From assembly GCF_044810985.1 (NCBI RefSeq), contig NZ_CP085242.1, positions 124,001-188,000 of the forward strand: a stretch of DNA of 64,000 nt. The letters are read 5' to 3'. Positions 8,039 through 15,818 of this stretch are shown here, piece after piece (within the stretch, counting starts at the first letter, position 1; every line of letters starts with the position of its first letter). This stretch comes from Marinospirillum sp031581385 (lineage in GTDB: Bacteria > Pseudomonadota > Gammaproteobacteria > Pseudomonadales > Halomonadaceae). Under the pieces are notes generated by a model. That model was not told where the DNA came from. It saw only the letters and a program-made list of their open reading frames with translations, and did not search any database. Position numbers and translations under genes: made by a program.

Positions 8039-8986
8039 TTAGCTCCGGAACATGGAGCTAATGGATTCTTCATTACTGACGCGACGCACAGCTTCAGCCA
8101 ACACACTGGAAACAGTCAGCTGGCGGATTTTACCGGAATTAACGGCAGCGGCGGTCAGAGGAATAGTATCGGTTACGATCAGCTCATCCAGCAAAGAGTT
8201 GGAGATGTTGCTGATGGCAGCGCCGGACAAAACGGCATGGGTGGAGTAGGCCACCACTCTTTTGGCACCATGCTTCTTCAGGGCTTCAGCGGCTTTGCAT
8301 AGAGTGCCAGCGGTATCCACCATGTCGTCAACAATAACACAGGTGCGATCTTGAATATCACCAATAATGTGCATGACCTGAGACTGGTTGGCCTGGGGGC
8401 GGCGTTTGTCGATAATAGCCAGATCCGTGTCATTCAGCTCTTTGGCAATGGCACGGGCACGAACCACACCGCCAACATCAGGAGATACCACGACCATATC
8501 TTCGTAACTCTGGCGTTCAATGTCATCCAGAAGCACGGGGGAACCGTAAATATTATCAACCGGCACATCAAAAAAACCTTGAATCTGATCGGCATGCAGA
8601 TCCATGGTCATGACACGACTGACACCGGCGGCACACATCATGTCGGCAACCAGTTTGGCGGAAATGGGAACGCGTGAAGAGCGTACTCGACGATCCTGGC
8701 GGGCATAACCAAAATAGGGAATAACCGCTGTGATGCGGTGAGCTGAAGCGCGACGCAAAGCATCAACCATCAGCATCAGTTCCATCAGGTGGTCATTCGT
8801 GGGAGCGCAGGTGGACTGGATAACAAAGACATCTTTACCGCGGACGTTTTCATTGATTTCGACTGCAATTTCACCATCACTGAATTGGCCGACAGTCGCA
8901 TCGCCCATGCGGATATCGAGGCATTCAACAACTTTGCGCGCCAGTTCCGGGTTGGCATTGCCCGAAAAGACCATCAAGTTAGACAC
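8039..8986 (-). CDS. prs: Ribose-phosphate pyrophosphokinase (PRPP synthetase)
   Basis: Prs makes phosphoribosyl pyrophosphate from ribose-5-phosphate and ATP for nucleotide, histidine, tryptophan and NAD synthesis. The 315 residues match the bacterial class I enzyme. Motifs seen are NENVRGKDVFVIQSTCAPTN near residue 45, YFGYARQDRR near 95 (ATP flexible region), MDLHADQIQGFF near 130, and the PRPP-binding loop VIVDDMVDTAGT near 215. It is the first protein gene of a run that continues with rplY, pth and ychF. tRNA-Gln lies 76 bp upstream on the same strand. Confidence 0.98.
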   Translation of the reverse strand: MSNLMVFSGNANPELARKVVECLDIRMGDATVGQFSDGEIAVEINENVRGKDVFVIQSTCAPTNDHLMELMLMVDALRRASAHRITAVIPYFGYARQDRRVRSSRVPISAKLVADMMCAAGVSRVMTMDLHADQIQGFFDVPVDNIYGSPVLLDDIERQSYEDMVVVSPDVGGVVRARAIAKELNDTDLAIIDKRRPQANQSQVMHIIGDIQDRTCVIVDDMVDTAGTLCKAAEALKKHGAKRVVAYSTHAVLSGAAISNISNSLLDELIVTDTIPLTAAAVNSGKIRQLTVSSVLAEAVRRVSNEESISSMFRS

Positions 8987-9062
8987 GGATTCACCCTAAT
9001 GACAGAGGTTTCGCGAAGGAAGAACAGTAACCTTTACTGTCCTGAGGAAATGCTGATTTGAG

Positions 9063-9137
9063 TGGCTGGGGTAGAGAGATTCGAACTCCCGAATGCCTGG
9101 ACCAAAACCAGGTGCCTTACCACTTGGCTATACCCCA
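9063..9137 (-). tRNA. tRNA-Gln (TTG)
   Basis: On the minus strand, 75 nt fold as a cloverleaf. The acceptor is TGGGGTA with its partner TACCCCA, the D arm holds AGCCAAGTGGTAAGGC, the anticodon stem CCTGG/CCAGG encloses TTTTGGT (anticodon TTG), and the T arm carries GTTCGAATC. The terminal CCA is encoded. A tRNA-Gln immediately before prs is the pseudomonad arrangement. Confidence 0.97.
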
Positions 9138-9189
9138 TCTCAATGGCGACGCATTATAGACAAGGAAGGTTTGTTTGTGAACCCCTGGC

Positions 9190-9522
9190 TTAGACCAGCA
9201 ATTGCTGAATCAGCATGTAGCTGGCCGTACCTGCAACCATGGACAGCAGCGCATTGCGCTTCCATAAATGCAACAAAACCACCAGAAAAGCGGGAGCCAG
9301 TGCATCCAGACCCAACAGCGGGGTTTCCCAGTGACCCGAGCGAAGTAAAAAAATCACCACCAGCAAGGCCATAATCCCGGCGGGAAGATAGCGCCCCAGA
9401 TGCTGTACCAGTGGATGGCTGCTGTGCTGGCCCAGAAACACAAAAGGCAGCACGCGGGTCAGGAAAGTGGCTCCGGCAGCGACCAGAATAAAGCTCACTA
9501 AATAGAGAGTTTCACTGCTCAT
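9190..9522 (-). CDS. azlD: AzlD family branched-chain amino-acid exporter subunit
   Basis: AzlD is the small partner of AzlC in a two-component exporter of branched-chain amino acids or analogues. The 110 residues contain about four hydrophobic segments and the family-typical FLTRVLPFVFLG stretch. The gene overlaps the end of azlC by 11 bp, indicating translational coupling. The substrate cannot be told from sequence. Confidence 0.85.
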   Translation of the reverse strand: MSSETLYLVSFILVAAGATFLTRVLPFVFLGQHSSHPLVQHLGRYLPAGIMALLVVIFLLRSGHWETPLLGLDALAPAFLVVLLHLWKRNALLSMVAGTASYMLIQQLLV

Positions 9523-10237
9523 CAGCAGAGCCTCCCTGAGTCACCTGATAAAGATGCTTGCGCGAAGGGTATTGCCACAGGAGAGCAACACAAACCAGGA
9601 AAATGGCCACCAGCAGTTGTTGGCTTTGCGGGAAAACCAACACGGCCAGTAAAGCAGCCGCTACACCCGCCCAGATGACAAAATGCGACTGCAAAGCCTT
9701 GTACTGCTCTATGCACAACACGATAAACAGGGCAACCAGGGCGAACTCAATGCCTGTGGCATCAAAAATCAGGGTATGGCCCAACCAGGCTCCCAGAGCA
9801 CAACCCAGAACCCAGTAGCTCTGATTAAACAGGGTGATCAGAAAATCAGTTTTCTGCTCCTGTGCCTTGTTGGAGGTACGAGCCCGGCTGGTTAACAAAG
9901 AATAGGTTTCATCAGTCAGGCCGAAAATCAGATAAGGCTTGCGCCAACCGGCTCCCTGAAAGGCATCCAGCAAAGAAAGCCCATAAAAAAGGTGGCGGGC
10001 ATTGAGCACCAGCATGGCAATAAACACTTCCAGTAACCCGGTGTGCGCGAGGAGCAGACTGACCGCCAAAAGTTGTCCGGCACCGGCATAGATCAACACA
10101 CCCATCAGCGGAGCAAACCACCAAGCATAATCCAGCTGGGTGCTGAAAACGACACCAAAAGCCATACCCAGGGGGACATAGCCAAAAAGAACGGGAAGAG
10201 ACAATTTAAAGGCGTTGACACTGCCTGGCGGGTGCAT
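9512..10237 (-). CDS. azlC: AzlC family permease (branched-chain amino-acid exporter)
   Basis: AzlC is the large membrane subunit of an AzlCD-type exporter. From ATG 10237 it has 241 residues: MHPPGSVNAFKLSLPVLFGY, then FGVVFSTQLDYAWW, GAGQLLAVSLLLA and NARHLFYGLSLL, all typical of the family, with about seven membrane segments. The open frame continues upstream into tlyA, but that stretch is an out-of-frame copy of tlyA and is not part of this protein. It overlaps azlD and starts 46 bp after tlyA. Confidence 0.88.
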   Translation of the reverse strand: MHPPGSVNAFKLSLPVLFGYVPLGMAFGVVFSTQLDYAWWFAPLMGVLIYAGAGQLLAVSLLLAHTGLLEVFIAMLVLNARHLFYGLSLLDAFQGAGWRKPYLIFGLTDETYSLLTSRARTSNKAQEQKTDFLITLFNQSYWVLGCALGAWLGHTLIFDATGIEFALVALFIVLCIEQYKALQSHFVIWAGVAAALLAVLVFPQSQQLLVAIFLVCVALLWQYPSRKHLYQVTQGGSADEQ

Positions 10238-10283
10238 AACCAAAGCTCCAGATAACTGAGCGGAGGATTCTAGCAAACTCTGC

Positions 10284-11039
10284 TTATTTTCGGGCAGCAA
10301 CCAGAAACTCCCGGTTGCCGTCTCCACCCTTGATGGGGCTGACCATCCAGGTTTGTACTTCCAGCCCCAGCTCTTGCAGTTGAGTGCAGATTTTGTGTTC
10401 AACTTCCCTATAGAGTGAGGGGTCACGAACAATGCCTTTTTTACCAACCTTCTCCTTGCCCACTTCAAACTGAGGTTTGACCAGAGTCATCAGCCAGCCT
10501 CCAGGCTTGATCAGCGCAGGCAACTGCGGAAGAATCAGTGTCTGGGAAATAAAAGATACATCCACGACCACCAGGCCATAAAGAACCGGAAGCCCCAAAT
10601 CACTTAAATGCTCTGGCTGCAGATAGCGAGCATTGATTTTTTCCAGACAGAAAATACGCGGATCGTCTTTGAGGCTGGCATGCAGTTGCTGTTGACCGAC
10701 ATCCAGGCCAACAACACGACTTGCCCCCGCCTGAAGCACGCAATCCGTGAACCCGCCCGTGGACTGACCGACATCCAGCACCTGCCAGCCCTGAATATCC
10801 ACTTCTGTGGCCTTTAACAGAGCTTCCAGCTTGAAGGCGCCTCGCGCCACATAGCGATCATCATCACTGGGCGTAACCTGCAGCTCCGAGTCTTCGGGCA
10901 ATTTCAAACCGGGCTTGCTGACCGGCTGCCACTGCCCGTTCTTGAAAAGGCTGACGCGCCCCTTATCCAGCATCTGCTGAGCCTGAGTACGGGAGGTGGC
11001 CAGTTGCTGGGAGACGAGTAGGAGATCGAGACGCTGCAT
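10284..11039 (-). CDS. tlyA: TlyA family rRNA 2'-O-methyltransferase (hemolysin A-like)
   Basis: This family joins an N-terminal S4 RNA-binding domain to an FtsJ-like methyltransferase that methylates ribosomal RNA. The 251 residues start MQRLDLLLVSQQLATSRTQA, an S4 domain of about 60 residues. Then come DRYVARGAFKLEALL (the catalytic lysine region), the SAM motif VLDVGQSTGGFTDCVL, and VVDVSFISQTLILP. Older annotations call such proteins hemolysins. The ATG at 11039 was preferred over an upstream start because the S4 domain begins there. Which rRNA nucleotide is modified cannot be said. Confidence 0.88.
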   Translation of the reverse strand: MQRLDLLLVSQQLATSRTQAQQMLDKGRVSLFKNGQWQPVSKPGLKLPEDSELQVTPSDDDRYVARGAFKLEALLKATEVDIQGWQVLDVGQSTGGFTDCVLQAGASRVVGLDVGQQQLHASLKDDPRIFCLEKINARYLQPEHLSDLGLPVLYGLVVVDVSFISQTLILPQLPALIKPGGWLMTLVKPQFEVGKEKVGKKGIVRDPSLYREVEHKICTQLQELGLEVQTWMVSPIKGGDGNREFLVAARK

Positions 11040-11121
11040 GAGATAAAACCACTTTTTTAAGTATTCACTGGCAGTATAACTCAGCAAGCTTTTGAATTGG
11101 CGTAAAAAAGGATGGAGTGGC

Positions 11122-11150
11122 TTGCCTGCAAGCCAGGGTGCTGGTAGTAT
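11122..11150 (+). promoter_or_regulatory. Predicted sigma-70 promoter of the 4.5S RNA gene
   Basis: A TTGCCT -35-like hexamer and a TAGTAT -10-like hexamer are separated by exactly 17 bp. The expected start near 11157 leaves a leader of about 30 nt ahead of the mature 4.5S RNA, consistent with processing of a precursor. Confidence 0.6.
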
Positions 11151-11189
11151 GCGTTCCGCTGCTTAGGAATACCAAGCAGGTCTTTGTGG

Positions 11190-11297
11190 TGGCCCCTGTT
11201 GGTCCTCCCGCAACACGAAATCATGAACCCCGCCAGGCCCGGAAGGGAGCAACGGTAGTGATGGATGTGTGTGCCGGGATGTGGCTGGCAGGGGCCA
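11190..11297 (+). ncRNA. ffs: Signal recognition particle 4.5S RNA
   Basis: The RNA partner of Ffh in co-translational targeting to the inner membrane. The two ends pair (TGGCCCCTGTT with GGCAGGGGCCA). The segments GTTGGTCCTCCCGCAAC, CAGGCCCGGAAGGGAGCA (the conserved apical tetraloop region bound by Ffh) and GTGTGCCGGGATGTGGCTGG follow closely the pattern of the E. coli 4.5S RNA. Exact mature ends are estimated from the closing stem. It is transcribed divergently from tlyA. Confidence 0.93.
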
Positions 11298-11566
11298 TCT
11301 CCATTTCTGGGTTCTTGATTCTGATTATTTCCTTTCTATCCTTTCCAGGCTTCATCTCTAGATTACATATTCGCTTGCTCTGTGCTTCTTCCTCCAGATT
11401 TGCCAAAAATTGACCTGAATCACCACATGCATAATACCAATCGGTCCAATGCAGGCATTCAATTTTGTAGTTTTCGGAATATCCTCTATAACTGTAAGTA
11501 GCATATTCAGTTATTTGGATACATTTTTGTTGCATGAGCAACTTCTCGAAGCGTAAGGAGTACAGG
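11298..11566. other. AT-rich spacer between ffs and katG
   Basis: 269 bp of low-GC sequence. On the minus strand it is open from about 11535 to 11221, giving roughly 100 residues (start MQQKCIQITEYATYSYRGY) that run antisense into the 4.5S RNA gene. No family was recognised, and the overlap with a structural RNA argues against a real gene; a decayed remnant is possible. The katG promoter should be here; no convincing OxyR site was identified. A ribosome binding site AAGGAG lies 6 bp before the katG start. Confidence 0.4.
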
Positions 11567-13741
11567 ATGAGTGAGAACAATCAAGCGGCAGGTAAATGCC
11601 CGGTGATGCATGGTGGCAACACTGCTGCAGGCCACTCCAACACGGACTGGTGGCCGGAATCCATGAATCTGGACATTCTTCACCAGCATGACCGCAAAAC
11701 CAACCCCTTGGGTGAAGACTTCAATTACCGTGAAGAAGTCAAAAAGCTGGATTTCGAAGCCGTCAAAAAAGATGTTCATGCTCTGATGACGGACAGTCAG
11801 GACTGGTGGCCAGCGGATTGGGGTCACTATGGCGGCTTGATGATTCGCATGGCCTGGCACTCGGCCGGTACCTACCGTATTGCCGATGGTCGTGGAGGCG
11901 GCGGCACGGGCAATCAACGTTTCGCCCCGATCAACTCCTGGCCGGACAACGTCAGCCTGGACAAAGCGCGTCGTCTGCTCTGGCCGGTTAAGAAGAAGTA
12001 TGGCAACAAGTTGTCCTGGGCCGATCTGATTATCCTTGCAGGCACCGTGGCCTATGAGTCCATGGGTTTGCCCTCGTTTGGTTTTTCCTTTGGTCGTGAA
12101 GACATCTGGCATCCTGAAAAAGACACCTACTGGGGTGCGGAAAAAGAATGGCTGGCGCCCTCTGATGAGCGCTATGAGGATGTTGATAACCCTGACACCA
12201 TGGAAAATCCTCTGGCCGCCGTGCAGATGGGTCTGATTTATGTCAATCCCGAAGGCGTTAACGGCAAGCCTGATCCCCTTAAAACCGGGGAGCAGGTACG
12301 GGAAACTTTCGCGCGTATGGCGATGGATGATGAGGAAGCCGCGGCTCTGACGGCTGGCGGTCATACGGTGGGTAAATGTCACGGTAATGGTGATGCCGAA
12401 GCTTTGGGTGCTGAACCGGAAGCTGCTGATGTCGAAGAGCAGGGCCTGGGCTGGAAAAACCCGAATATGCAAGGTAAGGCGGCCAATGCTGTGACTTCGG
12501 GTATAGAAGGGGCCTGGACGACCAACCCCACTAAATTTGATATGGGGTATTTTGACCTTCTGTTCGGCTATGAATGGGAGTTGAAAAAAAGCCCGGCGGG
12601 TGCCCAGCAATGGGAACCAGTGAATATGAAGGAAGAAGACAAGCCGGTCGACGCTACTGATCCTTCCATTCGTCACAATCCCATCATGACCGATGCCGAT
12701 ATGGCCATGAAGATGGATCCCAAATACCGGGCCATCTGTGAAAAATTCATGGCGGATCCTGAATACTTCCGGGACTGCTTTGCCCGTGCCTGGTTCAAGC
12801 TGACTCACCGGGACTTGGGGCCAAAAAGTCGTTACATCGGCCCGGAAGCACCCTCTGAAGACCTGATCTGGCAGGATCCGGTTCCCGCAGGCAGCACCGA
12901 CTATTGCGAAGAAGTGGTCAAGGAAAAAATTGCCGAAGCGGGCCTTTCCATTGGTGAAATGGTCAGCACCGCCTGGGACAGTGCCCGGACCTTCCGTGGT
13001 TCCGACATGCGTGGAGGTGCCAATGGTGCGCATATCCGCTTGGCTCCACAGAAAGACTGGGAAGGCAACGAGCCTGAACGTCTGGCCAGGGTGCTGAAGG
13101 TCTATGAAAAAATCTCTACTGAAACCGGTGCCAGTATTGCTGATGTGATTGTGTTGGCAGGCAGTGTCGGCATCGAACAAGCGGCGAAGGCCGCAGGTCA
13201 TGAAGTCCGTGTTCCCTTCCTGAAGGGGCGTGGCGATGCCTCCCAGGAGATGACCGATGTGGATTCTTTCGAGCCGCTGGAACCCCTAGCCGATGGTTTC
13301 CGCAACTGGCAGAAAAAAGACTATGTGGTCAAACCCGAAGAAATGCTGCTTGATCGCGCCCAGCTGATGGGCCTGACCGGGCCTGAAATGACCGTACTGA
13401 TCGGTGGCATGCGTATGCTGGGTACCAATCATGGTGGTGGTAAACAGGGTGTCCTCACGGATCGTGAAGGTCAGCTGACCAACGACTTCTTCGTTAACCT
13501 GACCGACATGGCTTACACCTGGAAGCCGGCGGGCAAGAATCTCTATGAAATTCGTGACCGCAAGACGGATGAAGTGAAGTGGACCGCCAGCCGGATCGAT
13601 CTGGTATTCGGCTCCAACTCCATCCTGCGTTCCTATGCTGAGGTGTATGCTCAGGACGATAACGCAGAGAAGTTTGTGAAAGACTTTGTGAAGGCCTGGA
13701 CCAAGGTGATGAATGCGGACCGCTTTGACGCGGTCAGTTGA
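11567..13741 (+). CDS. katG: Bifunctional catalase-peroxidase KatG
   Basis: KatG is a heme enzyme that destroys hydrogen peroxide by catalase and peroxidase reactions. The 724 residues match the family length. The distal heme-pocket motif MIRMAWHSAGTYR is near residues 92-104 (Arg, Trp, His), and the proximal heme ligand is in LTAGGHTVGKCHG near 262. The Tyr of GLIYVNPEG and the Met of FARMAMDDEE complete the Trp-Tyr-Met adduct needed for catalase activity. The C-terminal half is the usual inactive duplicate. The chosen ATG follows AAGGAG by 6 bp. No signal peptide is seen, so it is probably cytoplasmic. A strong terminator follows. Confidence 0.98.
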   Translation: MSENNQAAGKCPVMHGGNTAAGHSNTDWWPESMNLDILHQHDRKTNPLGEDFNYREEVKKLDFEAVKKDVHALMTDSQDWWPADWGHYGGLMIRMAWHSAGTYRIADGRGGGGTGNQRFAPINSWPDNVSLDKARRLLWPVKKKYGNKLSWADLIILAGTVAYESMGLPSFGFSFGREDIWHPEKDTYWGAEKEWLAPSDERYEDVDNPDTMENPLAAVQMGLIYVNPEGVNGKPDPLKTGEQVRETFARMAMDDEEAAALTAGGHTVGKCHGNGDAEALGAEPEAADVEEQGLGWKNPNMQGKAANAVTSGIEGAWTTNPTKFDMGYFDLLFGYEWELKKSPAGAQQWEPVNMKEEDKPVDATDPSIRHNPIMTDADMAMKMDPKYRAICEKFMADPEYFRDCFARAWFKLTHRDLGPKSRYIGPEAPSEDLIWQDPVPAGSTDYCEEVVKEKIAEAGLSIGEMVSTAWDSARTFRGSDMRGGANGAHIRLAPQKDWEGNEPERLARVLKVYEKISTETGASIADVIVLAGSVGIEQAAKAAGHEVRVPFLKGRGDASQEMTDVDSFEPLEPLADGFRNWQKKDYVVKPEEMLLDRAQLMGLTGPEMTVLIGGMRMLGTNHGGGKQGVLTDREGQLTNDFFVNLTDMAYTWKPAGKNLYEIRDRKTDEVKWTASRIDLVFGSNSILRSYAEVYAQDDNAEKFVKDFVKAWTKVMNADRFDAVS

Positions 13742-13766
13742 TTTCTGACTCTTGAGTGACCTGAAA

Positions 13767-13797
13767 ACGGCGTCTGGAAACAGGCGCCGTTTTTTTT
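13767..13797 (+). terminator. Rho-independent terminator of katG
   Basis: A 10-bp stem, ACGGCGTCTG with CAGGCGCCGT (one G-T wobble), closed by a GAAA tetraloop and followed by eight T residues. It starts about 26 bp after the katG stop. Confidence 0.92.
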
Positions 13798-13828
13798 CGA
13801 CCCTTGAGTTTGACTGAATTTGAATTTA

Positions 13829-13845
13829 TAAGACGATCGGTCTAA
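13829..13845. promoter_or_regulatory. Probable AcuR operator upstream of acuR
   Basis: TAAGAC-GATCG-GTCTAA is a 6-bp inverted repeat with a 5-bp spacer and one mismatched pair. It ends 9 bp before the start codon of the TetR gene. It is nearly identical to the palindrome before acuI, so both are likely bound by the same repressor. Operator role is inference from position and dyad symmetry. Confidence 0.7.
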
Positions 13846-13854
13846 TATTGAGGA

Positions 13855-14493
13855 ATGGAAACATTAAACCCAACACCTAAGCGGCGTGGTCGCCCTCCCA
13901 AGTCTCGTGATGAGCAAGCTGGGACGCGCCAGCTTTTATTGCGTGCAGGCCTTGAGGTGCTGACCGAGAAGGGTTTTGCTACGACTGGGATTGAAGAGAT
14001 CCTGAAGCGGGCCGGTGTGCCCAAAGGCTCCTTCTACCATTACTTTGCCAGCAAAGAAGCTTTCGGAGCTGCACTGATCGATGCCTATGCTCGTTATTTT
14101 GCAAACAAGCTGGATAAGCACTTTACTAATACTGAGCTGGCCCCCTTGGCTCGTATCGAGGCTTTTATTCTGGATGCTGAAGAGGGGATGCGCCGTCATG
14201 AGTTCCGGCGAGGTTGCTTGATTGGCAATTTGGGCCAGGAAATGGCTGCTTTGCCTGAAGCTTTTCGTAATCAGTTGCAGCAGGTATTTAAAGACTGGCA
14301 AATACGCTTGGCGGCTTGTTTGCAGGCTGCCCAAGGGGCCGATGAAATATCCAGAGAGGTTGACTGCCAACAATGGGCTGCTTATTTCTGGACGGCTTGG
14401 GAAGGCGCTGTGCTGAGATCCAAACTGGAACAAAAGCCTGAACCTTTGCACTTGTTTGCACGTTTTTTCCTGTCAGGCCTACGTAAGGCCTGA
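13855..14493 (+). CDS. acuR: TetR family regulator, AcuR-like
   Basis: A 212-residue TetR-type repressor. The N-terminal helix-turn-helix is complete: a basic arm (RRGRPPKSRDEQ), then GLEVLTEKGFATTGIEEILK and AGVPKGSFYHYFASKEAFG. The ligand domain has EEGMRRHEFRRGCLIGNLGQ and WEGAVLRSKLEQKPEPLH, which recall AcuR, the acrylate-responsive repressor of Rhodobacter and other DMSP-using bacteria. The acryloyl-CoA reductase-like gene acuI follows 45 bp downstream, and matching palindromes precede both genes. This suggests autoregulation and induction by acrylate or a related acid. No DMSP lyase gene is present in the window. Confidence 0.82.
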   Translation: METLNPTPKRRGRPPKSRDEQAGTRQLLLRAGLEVLTEKGFATTGIEEILKRAGVPKGSFYHYFASKEAFGAALIDAYARYFANKLDKHFTNTELAPLARIEAFILDAEEGMRRHEFRRGCLIGNLGQEMAALPEAFRNQLQQVFKDWQIRLAACLQAAQGADEISREVDCQQWAAYFWTAWEGAVLRSKLEQKPEPLHLFARFFLSGLRKA

Positions 14494-14509
14494 ATTTTTT
14501 TGCATTTAA

Positions 14510-14526
14510 TTAGACGATTGGTCTAA
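14510..14526. promoter_or_regulatory. Probable AcuR operator upstream of acuI
   Basis: TTAGAC-GATTG-GTCTAA is a perfect 6-bp inverted repeat with a 5-bp spacer, ending 12 bp before the acuI start. It has the same half-sites and spacing as the palindrome at 13829-13845. A second site between acuR and acuI suggests that acuI has its own regulated promoter. Confidence 0.72.
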
Positions 14527-14538
14527 ATGGGAGGATGT

Positions 14539-15522
14539 ATGTTTAAAGCCGTAGTCATCGAGAAAAACGATCAGGGTTACCGCTCCAGCCTTCAGGAACT
14601 GGATGACAGCCAACTGCCCGAAGGGGATGTGACGGTCAAAGTCAGTCATTCCACGCTCAACTACAAGGATGGACTGGCCATCACCGGCAAAGGGCCGGTG
14701 GTTCGCAAATTCCCTATGGTTCCCGGTATCGATCTGGTGGGTGAGGTGGAAGAATCCTCGCACCCGGATTACAAGGTGGGCGATCTGGTATTGCTGAATG
14801 GCTGGGGTGTCGGTGAAGGCCACTGGGGTGGTTTGGCTCAAAAAGCTCGTGTCAAAGGGGATTGGCTGGTACCTCTTCCCTCCAAATTTACTCCGGCTCA
14901 GGCGATGTCCATAGGCACGGCAGGTTACACGGCCATGCTCTGTGTTCTGGCTTTGGAGCGTCAGGGCGTGAAACCGGAAGATGGAGAAATCCTGGTGACC
15001 GGTGCTGCCGGGGGTGTAGGCAGTGTGGCTATTTCCCTGTTGAGCCACCTGGGTTATCAGGTGGTCGCAGCGACCGGGCGTCCTGATGATGCCGATTATC
15101 TGAAATCCCTGGGAGCCGTGGATATCATCGAACGCTCTCAGCTGTCCGAACCGGGCAAACCTCTGGCCAAAGAACGTTGGGCCGGGGCAGTGGATGTTGT
15201 GGGCAGTCATACTCTGGCCAATGTCTGTGCTTCCACCCGTTATCGGGGTGTGGTGACGGCTTGTGGTTTGGCCGGGGGTATGGACTTTCCTTCCACCGTT
15301 GCTCCTTTCATTTTGCGCGGTGTGACCCTGGTGGGGATTGATAGTGTCATGTGCCCCCGTGAAGAACGCCTGGAAGCCTGGCAGCGTCTGGCAAAAGACC
15401 TGGATATTACCAAGCTGGAAGCCATCAGCCAGGAGGTGGCTTTGAGTGAAGCAATTCCCATGGCCGAGAAATTACTGAAGGGTGAGGTGAGAGGTCGCTT
15501 GGTGGTCGATGTGAATGCCTGA
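14539..15522 (+). CDS. acuI: Acrylyl-CoA reductase AcuI/YhdH (zinc-free MDR family)
   Basis: AcuI reduces the toxic acryloyl-CoA to propionyl-CoA with NADPH, the detoxifying step of acrylate and DMSP breakdown. The 327 residues start MFKAVVIEKNDQGY. The medium-chain dehydrogenase/reductase blocks are all present: STLNYKDGLAITGKGP, FPMVPGIDLVGEV, GTAGYTAMLCVLALE and the Rossmann motif VTGAAGGVGSVAISLLSHLG. The structural-zinc cysteine cluster is absent, as expected for YhdH. GGGAGG lies 4 bp before the chosen ATG; an ATG four codons earlier has no such site. Physiological substrate is inferred from the acuR pairing. Confidence 0.88.
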   Translation: MFKAVVIEKNDQGYRSSLQELDDSQLPEGDVTVKVSHSTLNYKDGLAITGKGPVVRKFPMVPGIDLVGEVEESSHPDYKVGDLVLLNGWGVGEGHWGGLAQKARVKGDWLVPLPSKFTPAQAMSIGTAGYTAMLCVLALERQGVKPEDGEILVTGAAGGVGSVAISLLSHLGYQVVAATGRPDDADYLKSLGAVDIIERSQLSEPGKPLAKERWAGAVDVVGSHTLANVCASTRYRGVVTACGLAGGMDFPSTVAPFILRGVTLVGIDSVMCPREERLEAWQRLAKDLDITKLEAISQEVALSEAIPMAEKLLKGEVRGRLVVDVNA

Positions 15523-15553
15523 TTTGCAGCAATCTTAGCCGTCAATCTTAAAA

Positions 15554-15583
15554 ACGGTGCCTGGAAACGGGTGCCGTTTTTTT
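15554..15583 (+). terminator. Rho-independent terminator of acuI
   Basis: ACGGTGCCTG, a GAAA loop and CGGGTGCCGT form a stem with some wobble pairs, followed by seven T residues. It lies 31 bp after the acuI stop and closely resembles the katG terminator. Confidence 0.85.
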
Positions 15584-15818
15584 ATGTGCAAACCCCTTGT
15601 TTTTAATTTATCTAATATAATGTTTTTATGTGATAAACATATATTTGCTATTTTATGATGTTTTTTTGATCGCATGTTTATCCTAGTGAAGATTCTTTTC
15701 TGTGATTTATTTGGCAATTCAGTGATTTGTTTTTGCAGTGAATTGGAAGCGCTGCTAATGTTGAGTTGCTAAACAAATTTAATCTATTGCGCAAAGCAAA
15801 CAGTTGGAGTGCAAAGGT
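15584..15818. other. AT-rich leader region upstream of the T6SS operon
   Basis: 235 bp of AT-rich DNA between the acuI terminator and tssB, expected to hold the T6SS promoter. No exact sigma-54 (GG-N10-GC) element or strong sigma-70 pair was recognised. AT-rich upstream DNA would suit silencing by an H-NS/MvaT-type protein, which is speculation. GGAG lies 9 bp before the tssB ATG. Confidence 0.4.

Noticed and set aside
10238..10468. Upstream extension of azlC by 77 codons
   Set aside because: The extension is an out-of-frame reading of the end of tlyA; the AzlC family starts near MHPPGSVNAFKLSLP.
11507..13201. 564-codon open frame on the minus strand opposite katG
   Set aside because: It is the complement of katG, whose heme-site motifs are intact. 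The antisense translation shows no domain and is explained by codon bias.
15660..15800. Possible sigma-54 promoter upstream of tssB
   Set aside because: TTGGAAGCGCTGC-like sequence was considered, but the distance between GG and GC is 7 rather than 10 bases.
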